From Vicia villosa (taxonomy: Eukaryota > Streptophyta > Magnoliopsida > Fabales > Fabaceae): a stretch of DNA of 64,000 bases. Shown here one piece after another: positions 11,044 to 23,799 of this stretch (its first letter is position 1; each line of letters begins with the position of its first letter). The position numbers and the translations under genes are program-made. Below the pieces are notes generated by a model, which was not told the origin of the DNA, did no database searches, and saw nothing but the letters and a program-made list of their open reading frames with translations. Location of the stretch: contig NW_026706278.1 of assembly GCF_029867415.1 (NCBI RefSeq), forward strand, positions 124,001 to 188,000, read 5' to 3'.

Positions 11044-13380
11044 TGTAACATCCTTATATTCAAATTACTAACTGTAAGAATGTGTACAATTGTAGTTGGA
11101 GTTTATTAAGAGGAATATTTGGACCTAGTTAGAAACATAATGAAATTGTCATTAATGAACCATATGGCACAATTGTGATTTCCACTAAGTTGGAGGGCAT
11201 CTTTGTCACTAAAGACTATATGCATGGAATATTAGGTCTTATTTTAGGGAGGACCCATACTTATGCTACCAAACCAGAATTTTGTTAAGAGAAAGAACTA
11301 GAAGCATGGAAGAGGAAGAAGAACTCATGTTCAACATTGGCATTTTCGCAACCCTTGGTGCAGCTCCACTAAATCAGGTATAACTCTCAACTCGTAACTC
11401 CGATCGTAACGATTCTGGTCCCGTTGGAAAGCTAACGAATTTCTCTACGATTTGCACTTATGGTTCGCGTTCATAGCTTCTGTTTTGGAGGAGAAAACTG
11501 ATCTTGAAGTTGTGTCAGTTATGCTGAATGTGTGTTATGGAGAGCTACGGATTTCTTGATAATGGAGATGGAAGTTTGAGCAAGAGGGAGATGCAATAGT
11601 AGCAAGAGCACCATCTTAACCTCCATTTGATCCAAGGTGAGTCCTTAGTTAGATGCTTTGGGGTTGCATGTGAGGGTTTCAATTGGGGTTTAGGGATTAT
11701 GAGTGTAGTGTGAATCAATAATGCTAATCATGTTAATCCTGCTATAATCCATGCATACTGATGTTTTTAAGTGTGTTTGTATGTTACAATTTCGTTGGGA
11801 CTGTGTTGGGGATGCATGGGATTGATTGTTGGACATTTGGGACTGGTTTAGAACTCTTAAAATGCAGAGTTTTTGGGTCTGTCAGCGATGTAACCGGTTA
11901 CATGGTTGATGTAACCGGTTACATGTGTGAAGAAGGGTGAAAAACGCAGTTTTTGGGTCATGTAACCGGTTACATGATTCATGTAACCCGTTACATCACT
12001 GTTTGGGACAGATTTTCCAAAACTTCGGAAATTAATAACTTTTGCGTCGTAAGTCCGTTTCGCACAAATTTTATATCGTTGGAAAGCTAGTAATACGTAC
12101 TATCTGATAAGATAGGTCCCCAAACCAGAATATCAATTTATCATGAGGATTTGTATCCTTTCGATTGTTATTAATTATTATGTTATGCATTGAATAGAAT
12201 GCCTATTGCTACTATGAATAGTATATCCATGTGTGAAAATGTTATGCCATTATGTATGATACATGGAACCTGTGGACACCTTCGTTTTGGTTAAACGATT
12301 GGTTTGATTGTATTGTTTGTGACCTTGACATTACGTCATACTTCTGTATGCTTGAATCGAAGTGGCCGGAAGGCTAGATTGGGACGCTGCTCCGACTATG
12401 TAGTCTATGAGCCCTCCCGGACCGTGTAGTCCAATGGAATAACCCGTTCATGTGTATTGTTCGATATGGCGTGCATCTGAGCTACTGTTGCAGTGTGCTC
12501 GTGAGTTTCCGTACGGGGTTCTACTCACTTGGCGTTAACACACTTGCGTGCTCGGTATGGTGGGGTTATGCGGCCATGTAGGCTAATGCATAATGAGGTA
12601 ACTCACCTCTAGTAAAGTCACGTAGACTAATACTAGGCTTTCGCCCGATGGGCTCAGGCGTCAAGGTGGCAGTTTGTACTCGGCGTAACTAACTAGCGTG
12701 AAGAAGGTTAATGGGACGATGACGCCAATTAGGATAAAGTCATCTCGCGGCCATTTAGGCTTGTGCGAACCCGTTTAACCGTCTTGCAGTGTGCTTGTAC
12801 AAGTCCCTTGACAATAGGCAGGAGGTTACTCATCGAGGATGCATTTATTCCATAATCTAGCCGAGGTTGTTACACTTCTGGATTCCCCGTATATGGATGC
12901 GGGTTTGCATACTTGTTTGTTTTACAATGTGTATTTGTTTTAAGCAAGTCCAATGGTGGACGAGTCACTTGTTTTCTCCGTACTTGTACCGCATGTGAGG
13001 TTGAACCCCGGATCAATGGTGGATTCGGTTTTGTTGATGCATGTACCCTGTAGAACCGAGTGGACCCATAGGATAGGAGGACTCACTGAGATTTAGTAAT
13101 CTCACCCCAATCAACTTATATTTTTCAGGTGCAGTTTAGTAGCGTTTGGTCAGTAGCAGGTTTGGACTGAAGACTTGGAAGTGATGACGGCTCGGAGACC
13201 TCGTTTGATCTCATCTTTCCGCTGTGCAGATCCCTTGAAGACACATGTTTTTAATTCTTAATAGGATTTCGTGTTGTATTTTATATGGATATTTCTATAA
13301 CTATGGCTTTTGTATGTACTCAATATCAATTTTAACGTTTCATGCATAATATACTAGTCAGTTATGTATGGGGTGTTACA
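11044..13380 (+). mobile_element. 3' LTR of a Ty3-gypsy (Tekay-like) element
   Basis: The LTR begins TGTAACATCC after the PPT and ends GGGGTGTTACA, giving inverted terminal repeats, over 2337 bp. The five bases after it are GTATT; the left target copy is outside the window. It contains an array of ATGTAACCGGTTACAT palindromes. It abuts the truncated edge of an Ogre-like LTR at 13381, suggesting insertion into that LTR. Confidence 0.8.
11888..11996. repeat. Four copies of a 16-bp perfect palindrome
   Basis: ATGTAACCGGTTACAT occurs at 11888-11903, 11909-11924 and 11960-11975, with a one-mismatch copy (ATGTAACCCGTTACAT) at 11981-11996. Copies are paired with spacers of 5 bp each. Confidence 0.95.
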
Positions 13381-16193
13381 GTATTAATGCATAAATAATT
13401 TAATTAAATGAGAAAAAGGTAGAAATAAAATTTAAACCTAAAAATTAAGTCTAAAATATGTTCATATTGCTTGTTAATTAATTTTAAAGTAAAAACTAAT
13501 TTTTTTTGGATTTTTGAAGTTGTTTTGGAAACTTATTAAGCCAATTAACATATAATTATATAAACAATTATACAAATAATTTAAACTTAAAGAGAAAAAT
13601 ATTCTAAATATGTACAAAATTAGTCTATAATATATAAACCTAATTAAATAAAAAGAACATATTTTTTCTGATTTTTTGATAGGTTGAAATAATTAAAAAA
13701 GCAAATATATAAATATATACTAATTAATTAAACAAAATATTTAATTATTAAGAAAAAATAAAATATTTTTATTATATTTTTTTTATTTTTAAAACTATTT
13801 TAAATTAAGTTTGCAAGTTATATTAAATAAAATAGAAAAATAAATCAAAACTGTGATCCTGTGTGGTTAATTAGAGGGTCTATGGTATAGTTGTGTGTTT
13901 TGGTGCGTTGGATGTGTTGTCAAATTAATCCGGTGGCTCAGATTGTAGGTCACATGATGCACATGGATAGAGAGAAATCATTGGATCACTCAGCATTTAA
14001 AAGTCCAACGTGGGACCCACGCTTGCTGACTAGCGAATAAAATGAAGAGGAAGTGCCACGCGTGCTGGTCAAAAAGTCTCCTCCACTATTCATCATCTTC
14101 TTCCTTGGTACCTGCGGATTTTGCTATGCATTTTCCTGCAGTTTTACCTGCGGATTTTCCCTTCCTTTTCCATGCTTCTTGGAAACCTACAAAAAGAAAG
14201 GGCACCCAGGTCGACTTAAAATGACCTCCTGAACACGATGGTGATGTTAGTTTTGTCATTTGGAGCTCACATCATGGAGAACGAAAGCTTCACATGTTTG
14301 AAGCTAAAAAATGGTGGAGCTTCAAAACCACGTTAGGGCTTGCATGTAACCACCCAGACCTATTCTATATCATGATATGAGTCCATTCAAAGAGTTAGTT
14401 TTCATTATAATTAAGCATGCATTAGAAAACGAAAGTTACATGGTTATGAACATGAAGATGATCGTGCACATGTTTGAAGCTATTTCAATCACATGCTATG
14501 GTTCAATCCTTACCTATGATGTTATACAAGAGTGATAGGATGATTATTTTGTATTGATAGTGGCTGGGAATATGAAAACGAAAATTACAAGTATTTGATA
14601 ATTTTTTGACAAATTTATGAATCTCTTAGCTATTCTCTTGATATCATTTCGTGTGTGTGTTGTTGATGAAGTATCCTACTTCATTTATAAGCAAAGAAGT
14701 GTTGCAAATTGAAGCTAAGAAGCATTGATTGCTTGTTTGAACTTTTGATTTTTTTATATTAAAAATCTTTGAATTTTTGACCATGGCTTGATCTTCTTGG
14801 TCTCTCTTGCTCTAGGCCTGCTTTGTACCTTCATGCTGCAGAGTATTGATCAACTTTGGTGGCTTTAGCTTAAGAATGAAGCATGGTATCATTATCCTTC
14901 ACCATTTCTTCTTTAATTTAACTTTAAATGTAATAAAATTAAACCAAAAAAGAAATAAAAATGTCATGGGCCTTAGGTTGGTCGTGGGAGGCCCTTAACA
15001 TTGTTAGAATCATGTTTGGATCATGAAAACTTGGCCCCTTTTGGAAAAAAAACATTTTTGATCAATGTTGGTTTCATGCATTTTCCCAAAATATAGCCAA
15101 CTTCAACAACGCATAAATCCCTCAAGTTTTATCATATGAAGGATTTCTTGTACTTTTTAGAAACCTCAAGATGTCCTCTACAAGCTACTTTGGAAACTTT
15201 TTTTCATTTGGAGACGTTATCTTGATGTTATGGCCTTTGACAAAAAACTACTTTTTGTTGACTTTGAAAATGACCTATAATGTCTAAGCTCATATTTTTC
15301 AAATGGTGAATCCAATGACCATGGGATCAATTGCATTTGAAAGATAATTGAATTTCCTTCAAAACAAGCTTTGGTTGGAATTTTTTGAATGAACAAGGAG
15401 AGAGTTATGGTCGGTCAAAGTTCAGTTGACTTTTTAGGAGAAAACCCTAATTTTGAAACTTAGGGTTTTGTTGATTTTTGATCTTTCCTTGATGAATTAT
15501 GATAAACCAATGATAAAATGATGAAATTTGTGACAAAATATAGATGTTGACAAAAAATTTCATTTTTGACTGTCTGTTGACTTTCGGTCAAACTCGTCGT
15601 CTGTTGACTGTTTGAGCTGCTGACTGTGCGTCTGAGCGAATAGGAGTTTGAAAATTTGTATGGTGGTACTTTGAGACATATGGAGGTCCATGAAATCCAT
15701 TTGAGGTCTCAAAAAACTTATTCTCTTGAAAAAAACAAAAACCCTTGTTAGGGACTGTTCGTGTAGGAGACAGTTAAGCGTACCTGATTTTTGTGCAGTG
15801 TTGAGTCTCTGCTGATCATGTGATTATCAGAAGACTTCTAGAACAAGAATTTTGGAATTTTGAAATGCAGAAGATTGATTTGATTGATGTTACAAAACAC
15901 GGAGAATCGCACTGTCAGCGAGTTCGATTGTCAACTGGCTGTTCGGGCATTAACGTAACAGTTAAAGTTAAAATTCAACAGTTAAAGTTAATTTTTTCTT
16001 TTTGTTTTTTTTGTTGTGTTAGTGATGAAAATTTATTTACATGAGTTGTTAGAAAAACAAAAACATAATAAATAAATAAAACATACCGTACGCGAACGAA
16101 ATTACCGATAATAACCTTAAAAAATATTTAATGCACAGAAAAATAAATATTTAACTGGCAGAAAACACACAAAATATTATCTTAAAAATTAAA

Positions 16194-16481
16194 CTACAGT
16201 ACGACAGATAGTACGACATTTAATACTGACAGTACAAATGTTACATAATATAATGAACAGTACGATAAATAAAATGAACAATACATTATTTGAAAACAAA
16301 AGATACGACAAACTTTAAAATGACGATTAAAAACCCATGCTATAAATAACAACATATAGATGATCGGGAGTGTAAGCAACCCAGGTCCGCATTTTTCAAG
16401 ACTATGCAGACAGAAAAAGGACATGATCACCACCAAGACGGTGATGACCATAAGAAAACACGTATCCATCCACTTCGCCAT
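16194..16481 (-). CDS. Small membrane-protein ORF inside an Ogre-like LTR
   Basis: I do not recognise this 95-residue protein. It starts MAKWMDTCFLMVITVLVVIM. A hydrophobic helix covers about residues 8-25 and a second about 33-50, with SLEKCGPG between them. The C-terminal part is Tyr/Cys/Val-rich and may be read-through into non-coding DNA. The start is well supported: the minus strand has AAAAATGGCG context, a CT/CA-rich leader of about 60 nt, and a TATA box about 95 bp upstream. It would be translated from the 5' end of the retrotransposon transcript or from its own short mRNA. Whether it is conserved or expressed cannot be judged here. Confidence 0.4.
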   Translation of the reverse strand: MAKWMDTCFLMVITVLVVIMSFFCLHSLEKCGPGLLTLPIIYMLLFIAWVFNRHFKVCRIFCFQIMYCSFYLSYCSLYYVTFVLSVLNVVLSVVL

Positions 16482-16573
16482 TTTTGCCGTGGAAGAAGAG
16501 AAAATAAATATGAGGTAGAAATTTGAGAGATGAGTTGAAATTTGATGTGAGAATTTATGGAAAAAATGAGAGG

Positions 16574-16581
16574 TATTTATA
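16574..16581 (-). promoter_or_regulatory. TATA box upstream of the small ORF / LTR promoter
   Basis: The minus strand reads CTATAAATACC, 93 bp before the ATG at 16481 and about 560 bp from the LTR start at 17142. The downstream sequence is C/T/A-rich like a plant leader. Confidence 0.55.
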
Positions 16582-17142
16582 GAATGAAAAGACGGATAGA
16601 GACGTTGGGGAATGAAGTGATTCCGTACAAAAAAGGAAAATTTGAGTGGTAGTAGGATTTGAAAGAAAGTGTATGGTAGGGTTTGAAAAGAGAGATGTAT
16701 AGAATAAAGTTAGGATTTGATTTTGAAAGAAAGAGACTTGAAAAGAAAGGAAAAGATTTTGAAAATAATAGAATATAGTACAAAAATTAGTGGAAACAAA
16801 AAACTAATAATAATTTACTCGTTACCAGTACAGTCTGAATCCCCGGACTCTGCGCCTGCAAAAAAATTAATTCTGTACCAATTGCGTCAGTAATATTTAT
16901 CTGCAAATAAATCTCAAATAAACAGCGTGTGTGAAGTGATAAATAGTAATTGGCGTTTGTGTATGAATAAATTCAACAGCGAACCAAAATACCGTATAAG
17001 AAAAATTCTAAAAACCGAGTATTCATAAAATCAGGATATTTATGGAATAAAATCCAAGATTATATGAAACTCCCAATTTTTAGACAGAAGTCTGTTGCTT
17101 TCTTTCTGAAAAAGATGCGGGCAAATTTTGGGGTATAACAAT

Positions 17143-18960
17143 GAATTTGAAAATTATTTTTAAAAATGGACTTATAATTATATAAGTTAATATATGAATT
17201 GGGCTAACTAATTACAATACCACCAAAAAACTGTTTTACCTCGGTTGAAAAACGGGACTTATCTCGATTTTATAGACAAGATAACAAAGAGAGTCATGAA
17301 AATTAGTCAATTTTTTCCTTAGTTAAAGTTTCATTGAGATAAAAATTGTAGTTGACATAGATTAGAGCCTCGGCAACTATATTTTTTATTTTTAAAACCA
17401 GAAAGCGTGTGCCAGTATACCTCTTAGTTGTTGGTAATATCTAAGATGAAAAATAGGTATTTACCTTGGTTTGAATTTCAAATAGAGGGGAAAGCATTTT
17501 TTGTTAATATAATTTGTTATAAATTTTTGCTTGTATTTTTTTAAACCGAAGCTATATACACATTTCAATACAAAATCTATTTACACATCTCTAAACGAAC
17601 TAGAAAATTTTATTTTACACATACAAAATTATTTTGTTTACACAATTTGTAACATAGTCTAGTATGCTCATATTCAAAATGGTACACTAAGAGAACCTAT
17701 ATACATATTTGATAACAAAACTAGATGACAAAACTGAATACATATCTGTAGCAAAAAACCTATACATATTGGTTACAAATACCAGGGGAAATCAGTGCTG
17801 TTTAAGACCATAAAATGACAGGAAGGAACCGATCCAACATGAACAAATGTCATTTATATCTTCTTGTGGTAATGGTGTAGGGTCATTACCCACCTATAAT
17901 TTGAAAAAAATTGGATTACCCTACAAAACCATGAGATAAACCTTGTAACATAAAACTTTTATTAGTTAGCAAAAACAACAATAAGTTAACAACTAATAAA
18001 AATAGATTACGTGCACATAGAAAAGTGAATACCTTAGACCCCGAATCACTAATGCTTTCAACGACTATATCTCACATATATTTCATAACATAATATGAAC
18101 ACACATATTTGTTGGGTCACTACTATAAATAATACATTCAATAACAAAGTTTTACCTCAACCAATTAAAACCCGAGGTCAAATGACCTAGAACTTGCCTT
18201 TTTAGTGTCTTTTTATAAACTATAAGTTTTATCCCTCGGGTTTTTCTAAAACAGACATAAAAAGTAGTTCAAATTTGATTTCTAACTCTTGCCATTTCAT
18301 GCTTTAATTAGAACCAAAATTGCGCCTTTATTTTTTAAATTATCTTTTCAGTCGGTTTTATTGAAAATCGACAGAATTGTTGATTAATATTTTAGTTAGT
18401 TAAATTGGAAGCGACATTTATGTCAATTTTTTTCCCTCGGTTTTTTCTACCAACCTAGATATGAACTCTAAACAGTAGTTTATTCCAACATAGTAATTTT
18501 AATTCTCATTCAGTTTTCATTGTTTCTCAAAATTTGTTTGCACCCTAGTGAATGAAAAAAACAACATTCTTCATCATCAACACATTATAAATCGAAACAC
18601 CATTCAAAATAAAAGGATGATCGTACAACCTTGCCAAATAACTATGTTATGGTTGAAGTTGAATCCAAGGACTTCTACAGTTCCAAATATAACAATCTTT
18701 TACTAGTATCTAGAGCGTACATTTAGGTTATTGAGGGGATTTTGCATATTTCAGATAACTTTTAGGTTATTGTCCATTTATTATGTTTCTGATGTGATTT
18801 TTACCATTTTATTTTGACATCCACTTTGTAGATGTAATATGTTATGAAACCATGTATTGTACATGTTTTGGATGTCATATAAACACTATGATTTTACTTA
18901 GTACCATATATGATGTTTTGAAAATTAATATTCTAAATGCATGTTATTCGAGCATTGAAA
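17143..18960. other. Decayed DNA with possible CACTA-type remnants
   Basis: There is no ORF. The motif CCTCGGTT and its variants recur near 17240, 18170-18240 and 18440, and CACTACTATAAAT occurs at 18118. Such motifs are typical of subterminal and terminal regions of plant CACTA transposons. I cannot find a matching inverted end, so this is only a weak suggestion. The rest is AT-rich and shows nothing recognisable. Confidence 0.3.
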
Positions 18961-18984
18961 TCTTTTAAAAGTTACTTTATGTTA

Positions 18985-20045
18985 TTTTTTTAATAAAAGA
19001 AATTTTATTAACTCCAAAAAACAAGTACAAATAGGGCGATCAAACGGTTCGAGCCAACCACCAATTAATAAAAAAGAAGACCTATGGCATCATGAGCTTG
19101 CTAATGTGTTTTCTTAGATGAGGCATCATCCATATTCTATAAACTATACTATCAATAATTGTAGTACCAACGAACTGCCTATTTGAGCTTTTACCGAAAC
19201 TGCACTCATTACGAAACTTCATCACCCCATAAATTGTTTTAGCAAAAGCATACTTTAGAATAGAATCTTCCCACCCTTTACCCTTTCTCTGGTCAATCAT
19301 CCAAGCCAATTCCTCAAACCAACTACCAAGTTTGTGACTCACACGCACGCATTCTAGAACATGATCCCACATCTTTTTCAAACCTGGGCAATTAAATAAC
19401 AATCGCTTAATTGCTTCTGTATTCCTGCAACAAACACAAATATTGTTTTCAACATTCCCAAACCTATGGAGCCTCTCTTCTGTTGCATGCCTATTATGGC
19501 AAACTAACGACGTCATGAATAGTGCACAAGACCTAGCCGCATTACAATACATGATTTTCTTCTTTGTGACGATTTGATACTTCTCTTTATCCTCAATATA
19601 CATCACACCTTTTTTGGATTTCTCCTTATGCATAATTTCCCCCCCAACTCCGGTTGAGTTTAATACCGTCCTTCTGGTTTAAAATTTCCTTGAGGATCCA
19701 AAGAATGACACCGTCACAGGCACCTCCATAATATTCATCCCTATAGTATAGTAAGAATGAATGCGTCTAACCCATAGTAACTTCATGATACAAGCCTTAT
19801 TCCAGTATGCTAAGGATATGACATTCATACCCCCTTGCTTCCCCGGTGAACAAACAGCCTTCTAAGAAATATGGGTTTTCCTCGAGATCTTATCAGTTCC
19901 AGACCAAAGAAAGGAACGACAAATGGTTTCAACATCCTTTATAATTTTCTTTGGAAGGGGCATACAATATAACCAGTATTTTGCAATGGCAAATAAAACG
20001 CTTTTAATCAACTGCATTCTACCCGCAAAACTCAGCGGAGTTTGT
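18985..20045 (-). pseudogene. 5'-truncated LINE (L1-type) RT and zinc-binding C-terminus
   Basis: On the minus strand, 20040 to about 19640 encodes the end of a LINE reverse transcriptase: LSFAGRMQLIKSVLF, the segment IAKYWLYCMPLPKK, CRSFLWSG and KQGGMN, with an in-frame stop after KTHIS. A 183-codon frame (19082-19633) then carries the RT zinc-binding domain: LVCHNRHATEERLHRFG, CVCC, and LLFNCPGLKKMWDHV. The minus-strand 3' end reads GGAGTTAATAAAATTTC followed by an A-rich tail near 18985, as in plant LINE 3' ends. Homology stops abruptly near 20045, which fits 5' truncation during target-primed reverse transcription. Confidence 0.8.
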
Positions 20046-21075
<1,030 letters not shown>

Positions 21076-21081
21076 CTATAT

Positions 21082-21475
21082 GAGGAGGGATCAAATTACA
21101 CCCGAAGAGTTACACCACGAGTTACACTCGTTCAATAACTACATCTCGAATTAATATTTTTTAAATTCAACCGTTGGATTGAAACATAATATCATATAGA
21201 TCATACCTATAAAGTTTGAGCTTAATCTATAATGATTTACTATATCATCAAGATATCCAAAGATTAACGTCAAAATGAGCTTTCATATAACGTTAATTTT
21301 AATGTAATTCAATGACATAGTAAATCATTATAGATTAAGCTCAAACTTTATAGGTATGATCTATATGATATTATGTTTCAATCCAACGGTTGAATTTAAA
21401 AAATATTAATTTGAGATGTAGTTATTGAACGAGTGTAACTCGTGGTGTAACTCTTCGGGTGTAATTTGATCCCTC

Positions 21476-21478
<3 letters not shown>
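21082..21478. mobile_element. Foldback MITE with long terminal inverted repeats
   Basis: The 397-bp element begins GAGGAGGGATCAAATTACAC and ends with its inverse GTGTAATTTGATCCCTCCTC. The inverted arms are about 165-178 bp and enclose roughly 60 bp of unique DNA. It has no coding capacity. It is flanked by TA dinucleotides on both sides and lies between two (TA)n tracts. It could be a Mariner/Stowaway-like element with TA target duplication, or a microsatellite-targeting MITE; superfamily is undetermined. Confidence 0.85.

Positions 21479-21558
<80 letters not shown>
21479..21558. repeat. (TA)40 microsatellite
   Basis: An uninterrupted run of alternating T and A directly abutting the right end of the MITE. 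Confidence 0.97.
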
Positions 21559-21562
<4 letters not shown>

Positions 21563-21973
21563 ATCTGACCGAAAAATATTATATTTTGAGCGGGTTTTCA
21601 TTGTATTGCAACTTATTAGTATGTGTAATTATTAATAATATCTTCTTTCTTATTTAAAATCCGCAAAAATAACAATTTATTACCGATTTTGTTAGTTACT
21701 TTTAAACCAAATAACCAAACTTTTAAATTGCATTTTAATTAAATGCTTTAATCAAATCATTGAACCCTCTTAAAGAGAAATAAAATAGGAAATTTATTAT
21801 TAAAATAATATTGAAAATGTATTGGGAATGAATGAAGTCAAATAGAAATACGAAGAAGAATTAGAGGTTTGCAAGTAAATCTTTTCCTGACCACTGAATT
21901 TTCTTTAAAAAAAAATACAAATTCTACTATTTTCACAAATGAATTCAACTATTATTATTGTAACAAACCAGAG
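21559..21973. other. AT-rich spacer, no feature seen
   Basis: No supported gene or repeat. Confidence 0.55.
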
Positions 21974-22360
21974 TTAAAACAACAATTTGTGCATGCCCAT
22001 GATATCTATTTTGCATAGCAGACCAAATACACGAAAATGAGCTGCAACAGATTCAAAATTTCCAAGACAGGCATATCCTATCCATTTCGCACAGCAGACC
22101 AAATAAGTTTTGCAACGTCGCAAAATAGAAACAGATAAAAAGTATTGCACATTAAAGGATTGAACCGTATTACCAATATTATAGTGCATAAGATGAGTTG
22201 AAACGAATGTGGCATTGGATACAGCAAATAAACCATTTGCAAAACTGAGTTATCACCATGAATATAGTGAGAGTAGTATTGCCTAGATGTTAAAGTAGTC
22301 AGTTGGGAATTCAGGATGACTTGACCATAGAGTGTAGTTTTCCTAAAAAGAAAGAACAAG
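21974..22360 (-). pseudogene. Degraded LINE-like RT zinc-binding domain remnant
   Basis: Two minus-strand frames read as one decayed domain: FNPLMCNTFYLFLFCDVAK then LIWSAV in one frame, and KWIGYACLGNFESVAAHF in the other. The pattern Leu-Phe-x-x-Cys-x-Val-Ala-x-x-Ile-Trp followed by WIG resembles the zinc-binding domain at the C-terminus of plant LINE reverse transcriptases. A frameshift separates the halves. It differs from the LINE at 19 kb, so it is a separate relic. Confidence 0.45.
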
Positions 22361-23034
22361 TCAAATCAGAACCTAGGAAACAAGCAGGAACTATCTGCCA
22401 AAAGAATGAAAGTTATCATATTCAGACTCAATTCAGTAAAACAGGTAAAAGACAATTATGAAACCATAACAATGCAACTTGTTTAAGAACAAAAATATGT
22501 TAAATATTCACACGCATTAGCCCATGAAACTTCCTCCTAAGCATCCTTCTTACCCAAAAAGTGATGTAATAGTTAACTTTGTACTCAACAAACGAAAGCA
22601 ATAACTATACAATCAAACATTTGAAACCAATAGCACTATACAAGTTTCAGCAAAGTGATTATATAGTATATAACAATATCTGATGAATTCAACAAAAGAA
22701 TGTCTCATTTGAAGAATCAAACTGCAAGAACAAACATTAATTCACAAAAATTAAAATTTGCATAATCAGTCCAATAAAATAAATTATTAGTTAATTTTAA
22801 AAATCCTTCTACATCTAAGTATTAATTGAGAATATGAAAATATCTCTTATTCATAATTTCAGTAAAGAACCATTATCTTTAGCAGACAAAAAAATGTTCC
22901 TTACATAAGATAATCAAATGCATACCCCAATACCATTTAACCTAGTCAGTAGTTCACAGTTCACACATGATACATATGAATATATTTAGCATAATATAGT
23001 AGTACAAAAATGATGAAAAAATTGAATAGTTCAC
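22361..23034. other. Intergenic or intron-like DNA
   Basis: AT-rich with no supported ORF. If the exon at 23035-23115 belongs to an old gene, this would be its following intron, but I find no further exon here. Confidence 0.4.
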
Positions 23035-23115
23035 CTATGCTTCCGGGAAAATATGACCCACCAGAAACCCATGTGAACCTGCTAAAAATCTCCCGTCAGT
23101 TAATAAAGCAACATC
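23035..23115 (-). pseudogene. Single exon remnant of dihydroxy-acid dehydratase
   Basis: Dihydroxy-acid dehydratase is the plastid iron-sulfur enzyme of branched-chain amino-acid synthesis. The minus strand has an acceptor-like TTCTGCAG, then 81 bp encoding [17 protein letters not shown] followed by LVGHIFPEA, then TAG and a donor-like GTGAAC. This matches the strongly conserved family block (TDGRF-SGGS-G..GH..PEA). The normally conserved Ser-Gly after GRF is Leu-Ala, and the last codon, usually Gln in the plant enzyme, is a TAG stop, so the exon is dead. Exon edges look like genuine splice sites. I find neither the preceding nor the following exon within about 1 kb, so it is an isolated relic or a fragment captured by a transposon. 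Confidence 0.75.
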
Positions 23116-23487
23116 CTGCAGAATCGAAAGACAATATCCTTAAGTTTCACTTCATAGGGGTTGTCAAAGCTTGAAAAAACACATTCACGTTTCTATTGAA
23201 AAAACTAATAATTGGTGAACACCTTTGAACACATATGGATAAACAAATATAGAAAGAAAGGTTCATGCTTATCAGATCGAAAAATTGGGATGCTTGAAAG
23301 TGCGTATAGAAAATTAGAACACAACATCTTAATAAACTCGGACATACGTGAGAGTGAGACATAACACAATAGCATTATACATGATATTAGTGTAGATATT
23401 ATATTAGTATGTGATCCACAAGTTACAGAAAATGATCCATAATATTTCCAAGCAATTAAACCTTACTCGACTAAGTCTGCGAAGCCA

Positions 23488-23565
23488 TCAGGCATCCATT
23501 TCATGATATTCTTTTGCTAGATACTCCTCCAAGACCTCTTCTATAACACCTGCATCTACCCCAAA
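23488..23565 (-). pseudogene. Exon-like C-terminal coding fragment, unidentified
   Basis: The minus strand encodes FGVDAGVIEEVLEEYLAKEY then HEMDA and a TGA stop. It is acidic and helical and looks like real protein rather than chance translation. An acceptor-like GATGCAG lies inside it, so the exon may begin at 23549. I do not recognise the parent protein. It is on the same strand as the dehydratase exon but is not part of that enzyme's usual C-terminus. Confidence 0.35.
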
Positions 23566-23799
23566 GATTCATTTTCTACAAATATGATTTAATACTTAGA
23601 TAGATAAAACTTCATTTTGAATTACAACTTACAAAGTATATTGCATATTGAAAAGCACAGTTCAACCTGGATATTGAATGGAAAATAACTCTTTTCAGGA
23701 CCTCCACTTCACCTCATTCCCATTGAAAAGATAATGTTGTTGTTATACAGGCACATTTTTCTATTGAGAAAGCACAACAAAAAAACAATTAAGAAAACT
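23566..23799. other. Spacer, no feature seen
   Basis: No supported gene or repeat. Confidence 0.5.

Larger units (their letters stand above)
13381..17142 (-). mobile_element. Ogre-like LTR fragment (minus strand)
   Basis: The right edge, read on the minus strand, is TGTTATACCCCAAAATTTGC, the same start as the other Ogre-like LTRs here (TGTTGCACCCC, TGTCATACCCC). No LTR terminus or PBS appears on the left, where the segment meets the gypsy LTR at 13380, so it is interrupted or truncated there. It is mostly AT-rich and includes GTTGACTTT-rich stretches (15200-15620) also seen in the Ogre-like LTR piece near 57.3 kb. A TATA box and a 95-codon ORF lie near its 5' end. Confidence 0.65.

Noticed and set aside
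14042..14224. 60-codon plus-strand ORF in the Ogre-like LTR fragment
   Set aside because: It is short, has no domain and lies antisense to the LTR; treated with the other leader-like stretches.
17221..18130. Complete CACTA transposon
   Set aside because: CACTACTA and CCTCGGTT motifs occur, but I cannot find a matched inverted terminus or a transposase frame.
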